A stretch of 64,000 nt of DNA from contig OZ026522.1 in the NCBI GenBank assembly GCA_964019695.1, positions 59,048,811 through 59,112,810 of the forward strand. The letters are read 5' to 3'. The notes beneath the pieces were generated by a model. The model was not told the origin of the DNA. It saw only the letters and a program-made list of their open reading frames with translations, and made no database searches. The first letter of the stretch is position 1. The number at the start of each line of letters is the position of its first letter. Positions 10,596 through 22,068 of the stretch are shown here, one piece after another. This DNA is from Loripinus fragilis. Its lineage: Eukaryota; Mollusca; Bivalvia; Lucinida; Lucinidae. The position numbers and the translations under genes are program-made.

Positions 10596-13500
10596 AATTC
10601 TATAGTGTATGTCAGCAATTAGCTACACTTGATAAGCAAATTAAATTCTTATTTTAAGAAGTTATAACATGATATCTCTTTTCTCACTTTATGTGATTTA
10701 TATAATTAAACCCACAATAAGTTCATTGTTTTATTTACTTTGGCATAGGCATAAAAAGCTACATTAAAAGTTAAGTTTACAGATTTAGCTCACCTGAGCC
10801 CAAGGCTTATAGGTAAGCTAAAAGTAAGTGCTAGGTCTGACGTCTAGTGTCGTCATTGTCTATCCACACTTTCAAACACAGACATGTAATATGTATGTAG
10901 GTCAATCTTTATCAAATACGAGTATTATGTGTAGTATTGTTGGTGTGGGGATTGACTGCATTAAGGTTTGAGACAGATGGTTGAATCAAACTTGGTTTAC
11001 CATGGCAATAAATAGAACCCATAGACCTAGTGCTAAGAAAGTAAGTTCTGCAGTTCATCATAGAATTTCCAAATCATTAAAAAGGAAATGATGCGGAAAA
11101 AATGCATTTTCTATGAACCTTTTAAAGCGTTGTTATCCATTCTGGCATACAACAACGTCACAAATTATATTTTCTATGGATTCTTTCTTTAAACCTTCTG
11201 ACAAAATCGGATATTTTTCCAAACATGTAAAATTTATAATTTTGGATGGTTGTTTTCAGCCTCAAAATTTAGAAAATGTCCCAAAGGTTTATATAAGATG
11301 ACTACAAGTCGATGGGTGTTTTTACCTAAATAGAAAGGTTCTGATTTCTAAGGTCATTGCTTGGCAATTGTTTGTTGTATACTGCTCCTGGAGCCCAAAA
11401 CTTTCAATTTCCTCTTTAATTGCACGCTGGTGGGTCAGACTTCAGACTCTATGACGGTTCTGACTTAAAGACTTATCTATTGATAAAATGGTAGGGGCCT
11501 GATGCTTTGGCTGTTTGTAGGGCCCACCCGGGTTTTCCTGTTGGATTTCTTTTGCTCCGGTAGTTCAGTTTTATTTACTATTGAGTCCTTATCTTTGCTT
11601 TATCTCCTTTTTGACCTTGATTTATATGTTTTAGGAGATGATGCATTGATAAGTTAGGGGTCTTTCATGCAAACCAAACATCTATGTGTCTTGATCCACA
11701 TTTGAACTAAGGGTGAGGTTGGTGCACCGTTAAACCAGTTTAAGCCCTCAAGTAAAATATTTTACTGACCGTTCCAAGGCGGTACTTCTTTTGTGGATCT
11801 TTTATGTTTTTTCTGTCTTGTGTTTGCTATGCATTTGTATGCGTCTGTTTATATGTGCCTTGTGGTCACCTGCTGGGAAAGGGCTGACCTCTAGCCTCTC
11901 GTTTGTGGTGTCCAGCTGTGAGTTTGTTACTTTCCCATAGGTATCCTGGGTCAGGTGAGGTACTTGATTGTATCGATTCCTGATCTTTGCACCCTTACTT
12001 ACTTTGAAATAAATGTATATCACTGTGACCAGTATTTCATGGTTCAATGAATTTGAATTTGAAAATTAATGTTTGAAATTGTGCATAAGTCTGATCCAAA
12101 GTTTGACCTCTGAATAAATGAAGGCAACTCTGACCTGTCTTTCAAGGTTCATTCATTTCGCCCTACATCTCGAATATCATGTAATAAATTAATGTCATTT
12201 TTTCAGTTTTGAGATATAATGATTCATCTAATTGAATAGAGTCGGTTACTTGACCTATACTTTTCTAACTTTTGTTTGTATGGGCGAGTATGGTTTTAGT
12301 TGACATGTGCTCGTATGTCTCTTCCTTTTGTCGAAATGGGAGGATTATGTCATTTCCAAGTCAAATGAACTTGTTTATGTTTCTTGCAGATTTGTGCTAT
12401 GTTTCATGATGGACATACTTCTTAGAAGTGAATACAATGTTTTCCTATCTTTTTGTTATGTTCAACCTTTTGTAACACAAGCCATCAAGTCATGAAGCAA
12501 AAAACTATTACTGCCACCATTTTACCTGTGTGATCCTCTTTTTCACCTATAGACTGTGTGTGCTGTATAGAGCCAGAGCCTAAAATTGTTATTTCTCGAC
12601 CGATTTCAACAATTCAAACTTGAATTTTTATAAATGTTCATACTTAATCATCTTTTTTTCTTTCTGAAGTGATTTTCGAGTAAAACAATTAGTATTTTTT
12701 GCTCAGTGTTTACCTAATATATTTAGAAGCTAACAATATCAGAATAAAAGCTACTTACTATGTACCTGACCAACACAGCAGCCACAGTCATAAAAATCGT
12801 ATGAAATTAGCAGTTGCTACATGTACCTCAAACACTTTCTTATCTATATATATCAGAATTTGTAGCCTAAATTTTGTAAGCCACTAAATTGCTAAGAAGC
12901 TGTTTGATTTGATCTTCATTATCATTTTGATGGTTACTTTATGCCCCATATGATTGTTTTGTGGCATTTATCTTTGTCTTAACTGTGTCAATCCATTTAC
13001 AGGTTACCAGTCAAGAATGGAATTAATGATGCCTTGTTTTATCTCTCACTAAACAGAGAGATTTAATATGTTGCCATATATTATCATGTAGTTATTTTTT
13101 TTCTAGAAAGAAAGTTACTAAGAATGCTTTTGATAGAGGCTGTGTGATAAAGCAATATTTTATTATGACAGTCACTGTATCTTAAATCACAATTGAATTA
13201 TCTTAAGACAATCAATGGGTAGTTGGACCAGTCTATGAGACTTTAATATTTATGGAATCTCTTGACAAGAGAAATGTACATTATCGAATTGATTTATATT
13301 CTGTATAGACTATTGATACAATTAATAAAATGTGTGTTAGAAAACACTACCATTATAACATACGCTACATATAAAATGTACAAAATCTCCTTCCTAAGAC
13401 ATCGACTAATGGTATGTAAAGAGGACAAATTTGTCATTTTATTTTCTTTTTCTGAACAAATAGGACCATGCAGCTAAATTCCATTACCACCACCTTCTTG

Positions 13501-13948
13501 GTTGTTTTGTTTTTACGTCTGTTTTAAACTATAAGCGGCGCATTACATATTAAAATCACGTAACCTTAGTTCATAAGCAGGTCTACATTTTGGACAAATA
13601 AATAAATGGAACAATTTAAAAGACAGTAGGCTCTTGCTAACTCTAAATCCATGGGACCTGAGTGTGCACTTCGAATTATCAGTAGTGAAATGAAATGGGT
13701 ATATTAACGAAAATATGATTGTTTCCTACCAAGATATATACATAATATAAGTCCACATAGCGAATAATTTGATAGGAATTAAGGGTAGAACAATCCAGAA
13801 TATCCATGTTATTCTGAATCTGGTGTGTCATAAATTCAAATCGACTTAAAAGGGTACTTCAAGCTCTCAGAGTTCGAGTTATTAAGGTATCACTGTATTT
13901 TAAATTGTTTGCTATCATCTCATTTTAAAGCTAGTATTTATCGCATAT
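10596..13948. other. Intron sequence rich in old dispersed repeats
   Basis: Near 10787 a GCTCACCTGAGCC end resembles the ends of the elements at 35090, 43001 and 48366. 11875-11985 (GTCACCTGCTGGGAAAGGGC onward) is a diverged match to 38583-38710. No exon is supported. Confidence 0.45.
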
Positions 13949-14035
13949 GACTTGACGCGACAAAACCTGTCTTTGTGGTTTCCGACAAAGCGAGACTCAA
14001 ACCAGTCTCCTCAGCTAAAGATACTAGCTAGAAAA
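13949..14035. repeat. Right arm of the inverted repeat paired with 9742-9830
   Basis: AAACCTGTCTTTGTGGTTTC, CAAACCAGTCTCCTCAGCT and ACTAGCTAG are the reverse complement of the left arm. It is followed at 14080-14150 by a hairpin (GCGAATAACAAAAG facing CTTTTGTTATTCGC). Confidence 0.55.
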
Positions 14036-14479
14036 ATAAAATTTTGCTTGTAGCACGTTTAGTTATGATGCTTTCCATAAAGCGAATAACAAAAGCGCTG
14101 ATCAGTCTGCACAAATGTGCATGCTGGTTTGTTCTTTTGTTATTCGCAAACCCCAGAGGCAGTTTTTCTCACAGCGAGGCCAGTATGATTCTGCTGTTTT
14201 AGTGTATAACGTAATGTAATAATATGTGTTATGCTCACTTGTACACTTTACAGCGAAAATAAAACTTTAAAGCAATGTTTATGACAGTGTTATGTTGCTA
14301 TTGAACAATCTATTTTCTTTAAATGTATAAAATCTGGGTGATCAAAATGGTTATATGATAAACAGCATATTGCGCTTGTGATCATTTTATAGGAACTTAA
14401 CAATATTAATTTAGCTAGTTTCATAGCTTTCATGTCAATTGGTCACTAATATTAAATTCTTTATATCTTTCTTTTTCAG

Positions 14480-14896
14480 CCTGCCCAGCCACACAAAAAT
14501 CTTCCATCCCACCGCTACCTACAACACACCAAAAACCAAAACTACACACAAGCCATTCATTTTCTCCCACTAGTTCTAATAGACCAGTTGCTAGCGTACA
14601 GCCTACGACTAGTGTTAATGACTCTGTCAGTCAACCTAGACGTTTTATTAAATCTCACAGCGAAGAACAATTCCAGGACAAAAGTCCTAATATAGGATCT
14701 CCATCATCCTTCCCTAGTTGGAAAGAGAATCTAAAACCCGTGAATCCAACTCCACCACCTAACTCAAGCATAAAGGAATCCGCTGATACTGAATCTACTA
14801 CTGGTATTGATGAAGGGAACCCAGGAGGAGTGAATACACTTCGTTCCAGATTTGAGAAAGCTAGCTCTATGGATGCTACAACAGCTATACAAAATG
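14480..14896 (+). CDS. Large Ser/Pro-rich exon of the adaptor-like gene
   Basis: The 417-base exon (139 codons) lies between TTTCTTTTTCAG and GTAAGT, both strong, and is phase 1 on both sides. The product is low-complexity and Ser/Thr/Pro-rich, with SSIPPLPTTHQKPK, SFSPTSSNRP, PRRFIKSHSEEQF, FPSWKENLKPVNPTPPPN and, near the end, TLRSRFEKASSMD. The last is a basic amphipathic segment somewhat like LRxRFE motifs in actin-linked or immune adaptors (FYB/ADAP-like); this is a weak resemblance. No tyrosine is present, in contrast to the neighbouring exons. It is one of the two longest and best supported exons of the gene. Confidence 0.88.
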
Positions 14897-16033
14897 GTAA
14901 GTTTTTATCTCCTTTTTTTTATTTCAAACCAAATCTAGTGCATGAAGTTTGCATTACAACATTTTAAAGCCTTACTAATTACCAGCTTCAAGAAAAAGAT
15001 CAATTCCAAAATCCTGTTGAGGGTTTGATATAAAGACAAACACATATTTTTCTACAGCAATTTTTAGCTTTTGAAAATGATATATGTTAAAATATACCAA
15101 TATGAACAATAGTCAAAATGATTCAAACGATAATAAAAGAAGTGGTGCATATTTTTAAATACCGCCTTGACATGACCATACCTGTTTACTGGGACGTAAA
15201 ACCTCTAACAAAACACCCCCCCCCCCCTAAATGGATATTTTGACAAACGGTGAAGACCACGATAAAATGCTGCAGAAAATTGCATTTCATTAGTGTCTGT
15301 TTTGTTCTCTAAGATAAAAAAAAAACATTTCAGGAATTAAAGCAGTTCTAAATATAGAAATTCTACCTTATGACTCATTAATTTGTACAATGACACGTTC
15401 ATTGTATCAAACTGGATGGAGTATTGATTTATAGAAAGATCTTACAACAGTGTTCATGTTTATTAAATTTATCAAACGAGTTGAGGACAAGCAATAAAAT
15501 GCGAGGCTTTCCAAGCAATTAAATGCTTTTTTGCAACGTGTTAATAAATTAAGAATACAAGAACACGAATGTTAGATGACATTAAAATAACTTAAAATTG
15601 TAGTTTGGCGTGAAAACACATTCGTTGTATCAGCTAGATGGAAGAACTTACTAACCCTTTGTATATGGGAAACCCCTAAATGGGTACTTTTACAAACAGT
15701 GAAGACCCTGATGAAATGCTTCATAATGTGGCATTTCATCAGGGTCTACAATGTTTGTAAAGATTAAAAAAAAGGTTCTTCAGACCAAAAATGCAATATT
15801 TATTTTATATTATAAGCTAGCACCCCTAGATATATACAATGGACCATTCCAAGTTTATTGTATTACCACATTTGTGCAGACTTGTCAGAGCCTTTACTGC
15901 TCGCATAAAGTAAAGTAGCTGAGGGCCAACATTTTGACCTCTAGTCCCGCTTAGTATGTCAGCGTATGCGCTGGAAAGTGTTGTGCATATATAAAAACGA
16001 AAATACAATGTGGGGACTTATTTATTTTTGCAG
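14897..16033. other. Intron with hairpin MITE debris
   Basis: Contains a C run near 15215-15228 and a family H hairpin at 15697-15754 (CCTGATGAAATGC facing GGCATTTCATCAGG). Repeat segments share TTTATATTGTACAATG-type text with 15400-15430 and 15650-15690. Confidence 0.5.
15697..15754. repeat. Hairpin (family H), core GAAATGC
   Basis: CAGTGAAGACCCTGATGAAA faces GCATTTCATCAGGGTCTACA. Outer arm AGACCC and inner core GAAATGC both pair. Confidence 0.7.
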
Positions 16034-16057
16034 CAAGAGTTAGTCTTGACTTCGAAG
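16034..16057 (+). CDS. Candidate 24-base microexon
   Basis: A strong acceptor (TTTATTTTTGCAG) is followed by 24 bases open in the inherited frame, encoding RVSLDFE plus split codons, then the donor GTAAAA. Both sides are phase 1. With the neighbouring exons the junction codons give Ala-RVSLDFE-Ala. An equally short phase-1 exon occurs at 24376. Short length makes chance a real possibility. Confidence 0.45.
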
Positions 16058-16346
16058 GTAAAATATTTACATAATCTGCATGACCTTTTTTGAAGTAACT
16101 GCCTTTCAATGTTCATTCCGTTCTATCTTTTTTCTTTAATTTGTTTTATTCCTTACGATATGTTAGTAAACGCATATGATATACTACTAATAATTTAATA
16201 AAGATCACTTTTTTAATTTAAAGTTTTTTCTTGCATACTAATAGGAAACAAATCACATGTAAGCTCTTCTGATTGTTTTGTCGACTGTCAACATTAGAAG
16301 GCATTAGAAATTCGCAATTCCCGAAAAACGTTGTGAAAAAACTTGC

Positions 16347-16830
16347 CCAATAATACGTATGACGTCCATAGGCATCAATTACAGCAAGACATCTCTTGCA
16401 CATGCCGATAATCAGAGTCCATATCTAGATTTGTGGAATCAGCCTCCATTCGGCCATCAGCTTCTGCAAAGTCAAGGGTTGCACAGGTCTGGCTGAAACT
16501 GCACGCTGAATCATGTCCCATGTATGCTTAAAAAGGTTCATGTCCGGTAAGGAAGCAGGCTAGTCCTTACTAATGCCTATCTGGAACATGATTGGCTTAC
16601 GTTTTAGATAGGCATTAGTGATGTGTGCACGGTGGTGACAGGCGTTGTCATCCATCAGATAAAAGTCTGGACCAATTGCACCAGAATATGACCTTACTTA
16701 TTGTTCAAGGATCTCATTGTAGTACCTCACTGTCGTCCATTTTCAATAACGCACAAGGATTTTTTCCATTGGTGCTTATGCCTGTCCCAACCATAACCGA
16801 ACCCATGCCATAACGGTCATTTACTGCCAC
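16347..16830 (-). pseudogene. Tc1/mariner transposase fragment, broken
   Basis: Reading the minus strand gives VMVGTGISTNGK, then after a stop and frameshift YYNEIL, GAIGPDFYLMDDNACHHRAH, then LPDMNLFKHTWDMIQRAVSA, and MCKRCLAVIDAYGRHTYYW. These align with the Tc1 catalytic core: the DDN motif is kept, while the usual PIEHxWD catalytic glutamate is Lys here (FKHTWD). In-frame stops follow GISKD, QI and VLQ. The N-terminal DNA-binding part was not found, and inverted termini were not located. It is a dead relic inside the intron of the adaptor-like gene, in antisense orientation. Confidence 0.85.
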
Positions 16831-17414
16831 ATTCGAATAAGAGTGAGGTTGATTAATACCACAATCACACACTGCAAACCAACCAACAACGACCAAACAC
16901 AGAGCCCACAAACAATTGAAGCAACAATAAACAACGAATCAAAAACAACAGAACCTGACAGCCTTAGAACGGACAGCATTATAAGCCGCTGGAGGGCTTA
17001 ATACATTTAACTGGTACCAAATCAGCGCCCTAGATTCTGTTGGTGTTAAACCAAAACATTGTTTAGCTCACATGGAGATTTCCTAAGTTTGGCAATGACC
17101 TCAAATCTCTCGATGGGCATTCTCCACACCAGCTAAAATATATGGGTGAAGTCTAGGCATAATCTAACTTATCAGTGAACAGCGCAGGCGTCCAGTCACG
17201 AATTTTCTACCTGACGCGAGTCAACTCAAGATAATATACAATATATGAAATGCAGACTTCATCATAAATTTGTATATTTTCAATACATATTTTATTCAAA
17301 AAGTGATCCCTATCAAACTATAAGTAGTAAAGTCTTACTCTTTTTAACCCTTTGTATACTGATGGGTCCTTCCTTCTGATTTGATGCAGTGACTTTGGAA
17401 TGGTCCTTTGGACA

Positions 17415-17656
17415 TATGAGCTGCCATGTATGATTTCCAACAATGTTGCATTTTGACAAGTATAGACTCGTACGAGATTGTGCAGCCTATTTTTAAGATT
17501 AGAAACTCAAAATGCGGTTGGGTAAGCAGACTACCACTCATAGAATATTCAAGCGACTTGCAAAGTCTCTGATCAGACTGTGTGTATACGCAGGTTGATC
17601 TGAGCCTTTGCTGGTCGCTGATACCACATTGTTGGAAATCTCATGTCACGGCTCAT
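17415..17656. mobile_element. Family A MITE, inverted relative to 1509
   Basis: Ends ATGAGCTGCCATGTATGATT and TCATGTCACGGCTCAT are inverted repeats matching the copy at 1509-1748. Size 242 bp. Interior TGTGTATACGCAGG aligns to the central GCGCATACGCGC of the other copy. Confidence 0.8.
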
Positions 17657-18119
17657 ATCAATTTTTCTCAGGTTCCAACTAAGAAATATTTCTGTCCAAT
17701 ATCTGAGGAAATAGTGTAGACCATGATACAATTGCAAATCTTGTTGCATTTTGTATTGGTCTTCACTGTTGACCAATGTACCCCTTTACATATTTCCAGT
17801 ATCCAAAGGGTTAACCATACGTATGTTACTCCTTGGTTAACAATACGCATGTAATTACTAATGTCTGCCTAAAACAGAGGCTGTTGTTACTAATTTTAGA
17901 TCTCGTCAGATTGGAGAAATTTGAACTATATATCTATCATCACAAAGATAACAAAAATACATCCATACAAATTCTAGATTCTTCGATAAACCTAGTGGGC
18001 TCTTTTTATCTTAATACATTTTTCGTTTTGCGTCACAAACATTTACAGACCACACAACTCTGAATTTAGGCTAAGCTCTATGATAATAGGATTTATTTAA
18101 TCATTTGTATATTTTATAG

Positions 18120-18149
18120 CACCTCTTAGATTAGCTAGAAAAAAATCAG
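18120..18149 (+). CDS. Candidate 30-base microexon, basic
   Basis: An acceptor (TTGTATATTTTATAG) is followed by 30 bases in frame encoding PLRLARKKS plus split codons, then a weak donor GTATTT. Phase 1 on both sides, so inclusion or skipping leaves the frame intact. The LARKKS core would add a basic patch. Evidence is splice grammar only. Confidence 0.35.
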
Positions 18150-18227
18150 GTATTTATTTCAATGTATCAAGTATATACATTATCAATATATGCATATATA
18201 TTAACCTATATAAGCCTAGCGTCCAGA

Positions 18228-18288
18228 CAACAGTGCAGACCCAGTTCAGGCGCCACAGAATGCGGCGTCTGATCAGGGTCTCCACTGT
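18228..18288. repeat. Hairpin (family H), core AGGCGCC
   Basis: ACAGTGCAGACCCAGTTCAG and GATCAGGGTCTCCACTGTT pair. The inner GGCGCC/GGCGTC core is different from other family members. Confidence 0.65.
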
Positions 18289-18499
18289 TCGGTTACAGAA
18301 TCTTCTATTATAATTGGAATAAAAATGATAAATATCATGCAGCAACCGTTTAAATGGAAAAGGACTGGTCCAATTGATTACAGTGGGAAATTCCATTTGG
18401 CTTTGATGGGTTAAATATGTTCAAATACTGTATTTGTTCTTATAAGCGCAATACTAATGTTGAATTTATCAAGCAGGAGGAATATTATCAGAGCTTTCT

Positions 18500-18710
18500 T
18501 TGTTCTGTTTTCTTATCATTTTGTGCTTTTCTGTTGCTGTTAGGAGGGGGTTAGTTTTTGTAGGTGTCATTTTTTCCTTGGTGTTTTTTTTTTTTTTTTT
18601 TTTTTGTTTGTTTGCTGTTGTTATCTTTTCTTTTTTTGTGAGGGTTGCGACGTTGTTTGTTTTTGTTGTTTGTTTATGTTGTTTGTTTTTGTTGTTTTAT
18701 TTCTCTTAAT
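18500..18710. repeat. T-rich low-complexity tract
   Basis: Includes an uninterrupted T run of more than 20 bases near 18587-18605 and a TTTGTTG-type decay series. The hydrophobic open frame here (F/L/V only) is a compositional artefact. Confidence 0.85.
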
Positions 18711-19044
18711 GCTGTTTTAAGTACACGTTAAGAATTTTAGCATATTTATGACAGGTTGAATGCCTCCTTGAAGTTTCAGGCTAGTTAAGAACAAGCTCCA
18801 ATTTAAACAGAAAATGCAAACCGCAAAGGACGATAAATGTATGCAAAGGCCAACACCTAGAGCTTTATCAGATTCAATATTATTGTAATGGTAGAATTTT
18901 AAAAGAATGTGCGCTTATTGGAACTTATACAGTATTCGTTTATACCTATACTCTAAAACATAACATATATGTAAATCCATACGAAGGTCATATGTATGCA
19001 TCTGATAAATATGATAAGTCTGATAATTGTTAAGAGCATAATTG

Positions 19045-19355
19045 TCATGCACAGATCGAGATGGGGGGACAGGGGCCCCAGACCCCCTCCCCCCTCTGAA
19101 AAATCACAAAATATAGGGTTTCTTAGCAATACTAGTCCGGATCCCCTAACAAATCACAAAGCTTCCAAGCCAGCATTCAATGTTTGGCCATCATCGCCAC
19201 GCCAGCAAAACGCCATTTAAATGGTGTTACGCTAGTGGGTTGAGGATGGCCCGTTTATAGCAGTATTTGGATCCTCCCACCCCTTATCAATTAAAAAGAA
19301 AAATAAATTAAAGTTGGACCCCCTCTGACAAAACTTTCTGGATCCGTGCATGATT
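19045..19355. mobile_element. GATCC-ended MITE (family L), near-complete
   Basis: Left end CATGCACAGATCGAGATGGG and right end CTTTCTGGATCCGTGCATG are inverted repeats. The centre carries a palindrome (AAACGCCATTTAAATGGTGT). Related to 41440-41890 and to the interrupted copy at 42745-44206. Confidence 0.75.
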
Positions 19356-19619
19356 GTAGTCAAATTATTGATTAATCAATATGAGCCAGCACATTATCGC
19401 ATAGTCAAGAAGGGAAAACTCATGTGTGCTGGCACGGATGCACATACTCTCCAGAGCCTTTGTTGCTGGCATACACAAAGCATAGCTGTGTATAACGACG
19501 AAGGATCACTTAGGCTGAAAATCAGATTTCTAGCCCCACTGGATACGTCAGCATGGGCTTTTAAAGAAGACTTTTGTGCATATATGATAAGTACAAAAAA
19601 CTCAAAATGTGCCGCATGT

Positions 19620-20260
19620 GCGGATCTAAAGTAGGGGACAGGGGTCTAGACTCCCCCTGGAAAATCAAAAGTGGCTATAGGTGTTCTTACAAATACTGAT
19701 CTGGACCCCCCTCGAGAAGCAGTTGGACCCCTTGGGCCCAATTGCTTCTCCAGTGAGGTTCGTACTGCCCTCTGTGAAATACGTAAAAGACTAAAAACGT
19801 TATCAGGAACCCCCTCCATCTATCTGTCTGTCCTTCGGTCCGTCTGTCTGCTTAAAACTGGTTCCCAAAGTTGATTATTTTTTAGCTAATTCTTGAATGC
19901 ATTTATCAAATGCATTTTTATTTCTACTCATTTATAAACATTGTTATGTTTCATTATACAAATATTGCAATTTGACAAGAAAGGTAGCCCAAAGTTGGAA
20001 TCTTTTGTATATTATGTTATTTGGTTTATATAGCATGGGTGGATCCAGTAGGGGGCAGGGGGTCTGTGCCCCCGCCCCCTTAGGATATCCTTAGAAATAC
20101 TGATACAGACCCCTTATGAGAAGCAATTTGATCCCTTGCTTCTTGTGGGAGGTTCATATGGCCTTCTGTGTAATACGCTGATGACTATAAAAACGAATAA
20201 AAAGGTTATCAGGATTCTCCTAGCAGGATTTTGTGGATCCTCGCATGCAAAGAAGGATAC
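19620..20260. mobile_element. Two further degraded family L copies
   Basis: 19625-19820 (GGGGACAGGGGTCTAGACTC) and 20035-20250 (GTGGATCCAGTAGGGGGCAG to TTTTGTGGATCCTCGCATG) repeat the family L ends and the AAATACTGAT motif. The open frames over them are not proteins. Confidence 0.55.
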
Positions 20261-20411
20261 ACCTCATACTAACACCAATTCTTTAATCTATTTTGAACAT
20301 TGTATTAACAAATTTATTTGCTATTCTGTATTCATATTTTGAAATTAACATTTACTAACATGTAGATTAGTATATATACTCATACACTATGCACTATTCT
20401 ACTAATCCTAG

Positions 20412-20744
20412 CATTTAGACGTGGTGGCGGTTTAACTAGGAACAGACAATCGTTGCCAGCGATGTTTATGAGTGGGAACTATGGCGACACCTATGAAATC
20501 CCAGAAGAGGCAGAAACTCATGCAAGAAGTCTATCTGAGTCTGGTTCTCCGTTTTATCTGACACCAGACACTAAAGACAGCAAGTCTAAACCAAACGCAT
20601 TCAAATTAAAATCAGGTGCCATGACAGGTAGACCTATAGACAATATTGGTAAACCTGATGAGAAGAACTGTGATAATATGCAACAAGTTGATGAAATTTA
20701 TGATGACACTGTTAGTCCTGGCAATGAAGTAATATATAAGGCAG
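20412..20744 (+). CDS. Tyrosine-motif-rich exon of the adaptor-like gene
   Basis: The 333-base exon (111 codons) has donor GTGAGT and, by phase, acceptor CTACTAATCCTAG. The alternative AG at 20418 would break the frame set by exon 14480. The acceptor lacks a long pyrimidine run but includes a branch-point-like CTAAT. The product contains FRRGGGLTRNRQSLP, GNYGDTYEIPEEAETHARSL, SGSPFYLTPDTKD, VDEIYDDTVSPGNE and EVIYKA. TYEIP and FYLTP fit pYxxP (Crk-type SH2), and EIYDDT resembles acidic YDD motifs of immune adaptors. The charged, disordered composition fits the neighbouring exons. Confidence 0.85.
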
Positions 20745-20999
20745 GTGAGTACCAGCCATCGTGGTTAAAGATACTATTTAATCTGGCAATAAAGAGATAT
20801 ATAAGAAAGAAAATAACCAGCGTTAGTATTGGCAATGAAGTGAGTACCAGCTAGTGTTGGTTAATGATAGTATTTATTCTGGGAATAAAGAGATATATAT
20901 GAAAGGAAATAACCAGCTATAGTCCTGGCAATGAAGTGATATATACCACAGGTGAATGTCGAAGCTTTACTTGAAAATATCAGTCCTTTTAAGTATGTA
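20745..20999. repeat. Degenerate tandem copies of the exon 20412 tail plus donor
   Basis: GTTAGTCCTGGCAATGAAGT and the donor context GGTGAGTACCAG recur with changes near 20822 and 20920, each followed by AATAAAGAGATATAT text. Later degenerate copies are near 22105, 22240 and 22320, beyond the MITE at 21000-22068. Unit about 100 bases. Confidence 0.75.
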
Positions 21000-22068
21000 A
21001 TACCCCTATTCCATACAGGTCCCAAACCCCATGAATTGCCACGAATTGACAAATATTTGGATTCGTGGCTGAAACGTACTCAGTTCGTGAAGATCTTAAC
21101 TGAATCGCACAGTCCGTAGTCAGTTCTTGTAATTCATAGGTCTATCTGGAATTCGACTCAAAAGTTTTGAACTGTTCAAAACTTTAACCACTACTTCCCA
21201 GATTCGAAAAATCGTGCTTGATTAGTAACAAGTTACTAATGCATTCTTAGACATCGTAACTGAATTGTAATCAATTTGTGTGCGTTCTTAGGCATTCGTA
21301 GCTACTCTTAGCTCATTCATGGGGAATCGGGAGATAAAGGCAAGCAATAAAACCAAGGAAGAGAGAGTAGAATGTTTTCTCTTGGAGTAATTACTCTGTC
21401 ACGCGCATGTGAGCCAGTCCTAGAAGTGGAAACAGATTTGGCAGATTCTGGAGCACAATCAGGATCAGTCAGTAACTCCTGGCTGGTGATTTTGCCAATG
21501 GCGAATTTCCATATTTTTCCAAGTCAAAGAGTCAGGAGTCAGAGCCAGGGCATCTCGACTTTAATGTAGTTTTTTTTTCTTCTAGCTATATAAGTAGTTG
21601 TTTTCAACACTCAAGTTGCAGGATCAATTCTACAGCTGCTTTACGAGGAACATTCATTTTGAAACTGATACCCCCCAAGCATGGATGGGCCTTTTTTATA
21701 ACTATTGTGAGAGAGAATCTCGCGAATCGTGGCGAATCGTCACAGATTTCTGTTAATTCATGCCCAATTCGTGCTGCAGTTGGCGTTTTCGTAACTAATT
21801 CTTGATTGATTCTTTAACTTATTGCAGTATTTCTAAATATGCTATTACACATTGTAGTGAATTTAGCACAGTGTCGCGGCGACTCAGGCCGAATCCAGCC
21901 AAATCCCGCAAATATTTGTAACTTTTTCCTACCTGTTTTCTAACTGAATCGTAGGACATCACAGAATGGGTTGAAAAATTTACAATTCTCCACGAATCCA
22001 GCCAAATCCTAACATGTATCAATTCTTGGTGATTGGGGGATTCGTGGTCTCTGTGGAATAGGGGCATA
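21000..22068. mobile_element. ~1.07 kb inverted-repeat element (family D)
   Basis: Ends ATACCCCTATTCCATACAGG and the complementary CTCTGTGGAATAGGGGCAT. Subterminal CACGAATTGACAAA and TCAATTCTTGGTGATT also pair. The interior repeats CGAATCGTGGCGAATCGT-like text. No transposase is visible, so it is non-autonomous. It splits the tandem copies of the exon 20412 tail. Confidence 0.75.

Noticed and set aside
11261..11287. 27-base candidate microexon (SKFRKCPK) after TTGTTTTCAG
   Set aside because: The phase fits, but the donor GTTTAT is poor and the flanks look repeat-derived.
18500..18709. Membrane-protein-like frame of F, L and V
   Set aside because: Pure T-rich low complexity.
20419..20744. 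Alternative acceptor at 20418 for the tyrosine-rich exon
   Set aside because: It requires a preceding phase-2 exon end, whereas every other exon of the gene ends in phase 1; the AG at 20411 keeps the frame.
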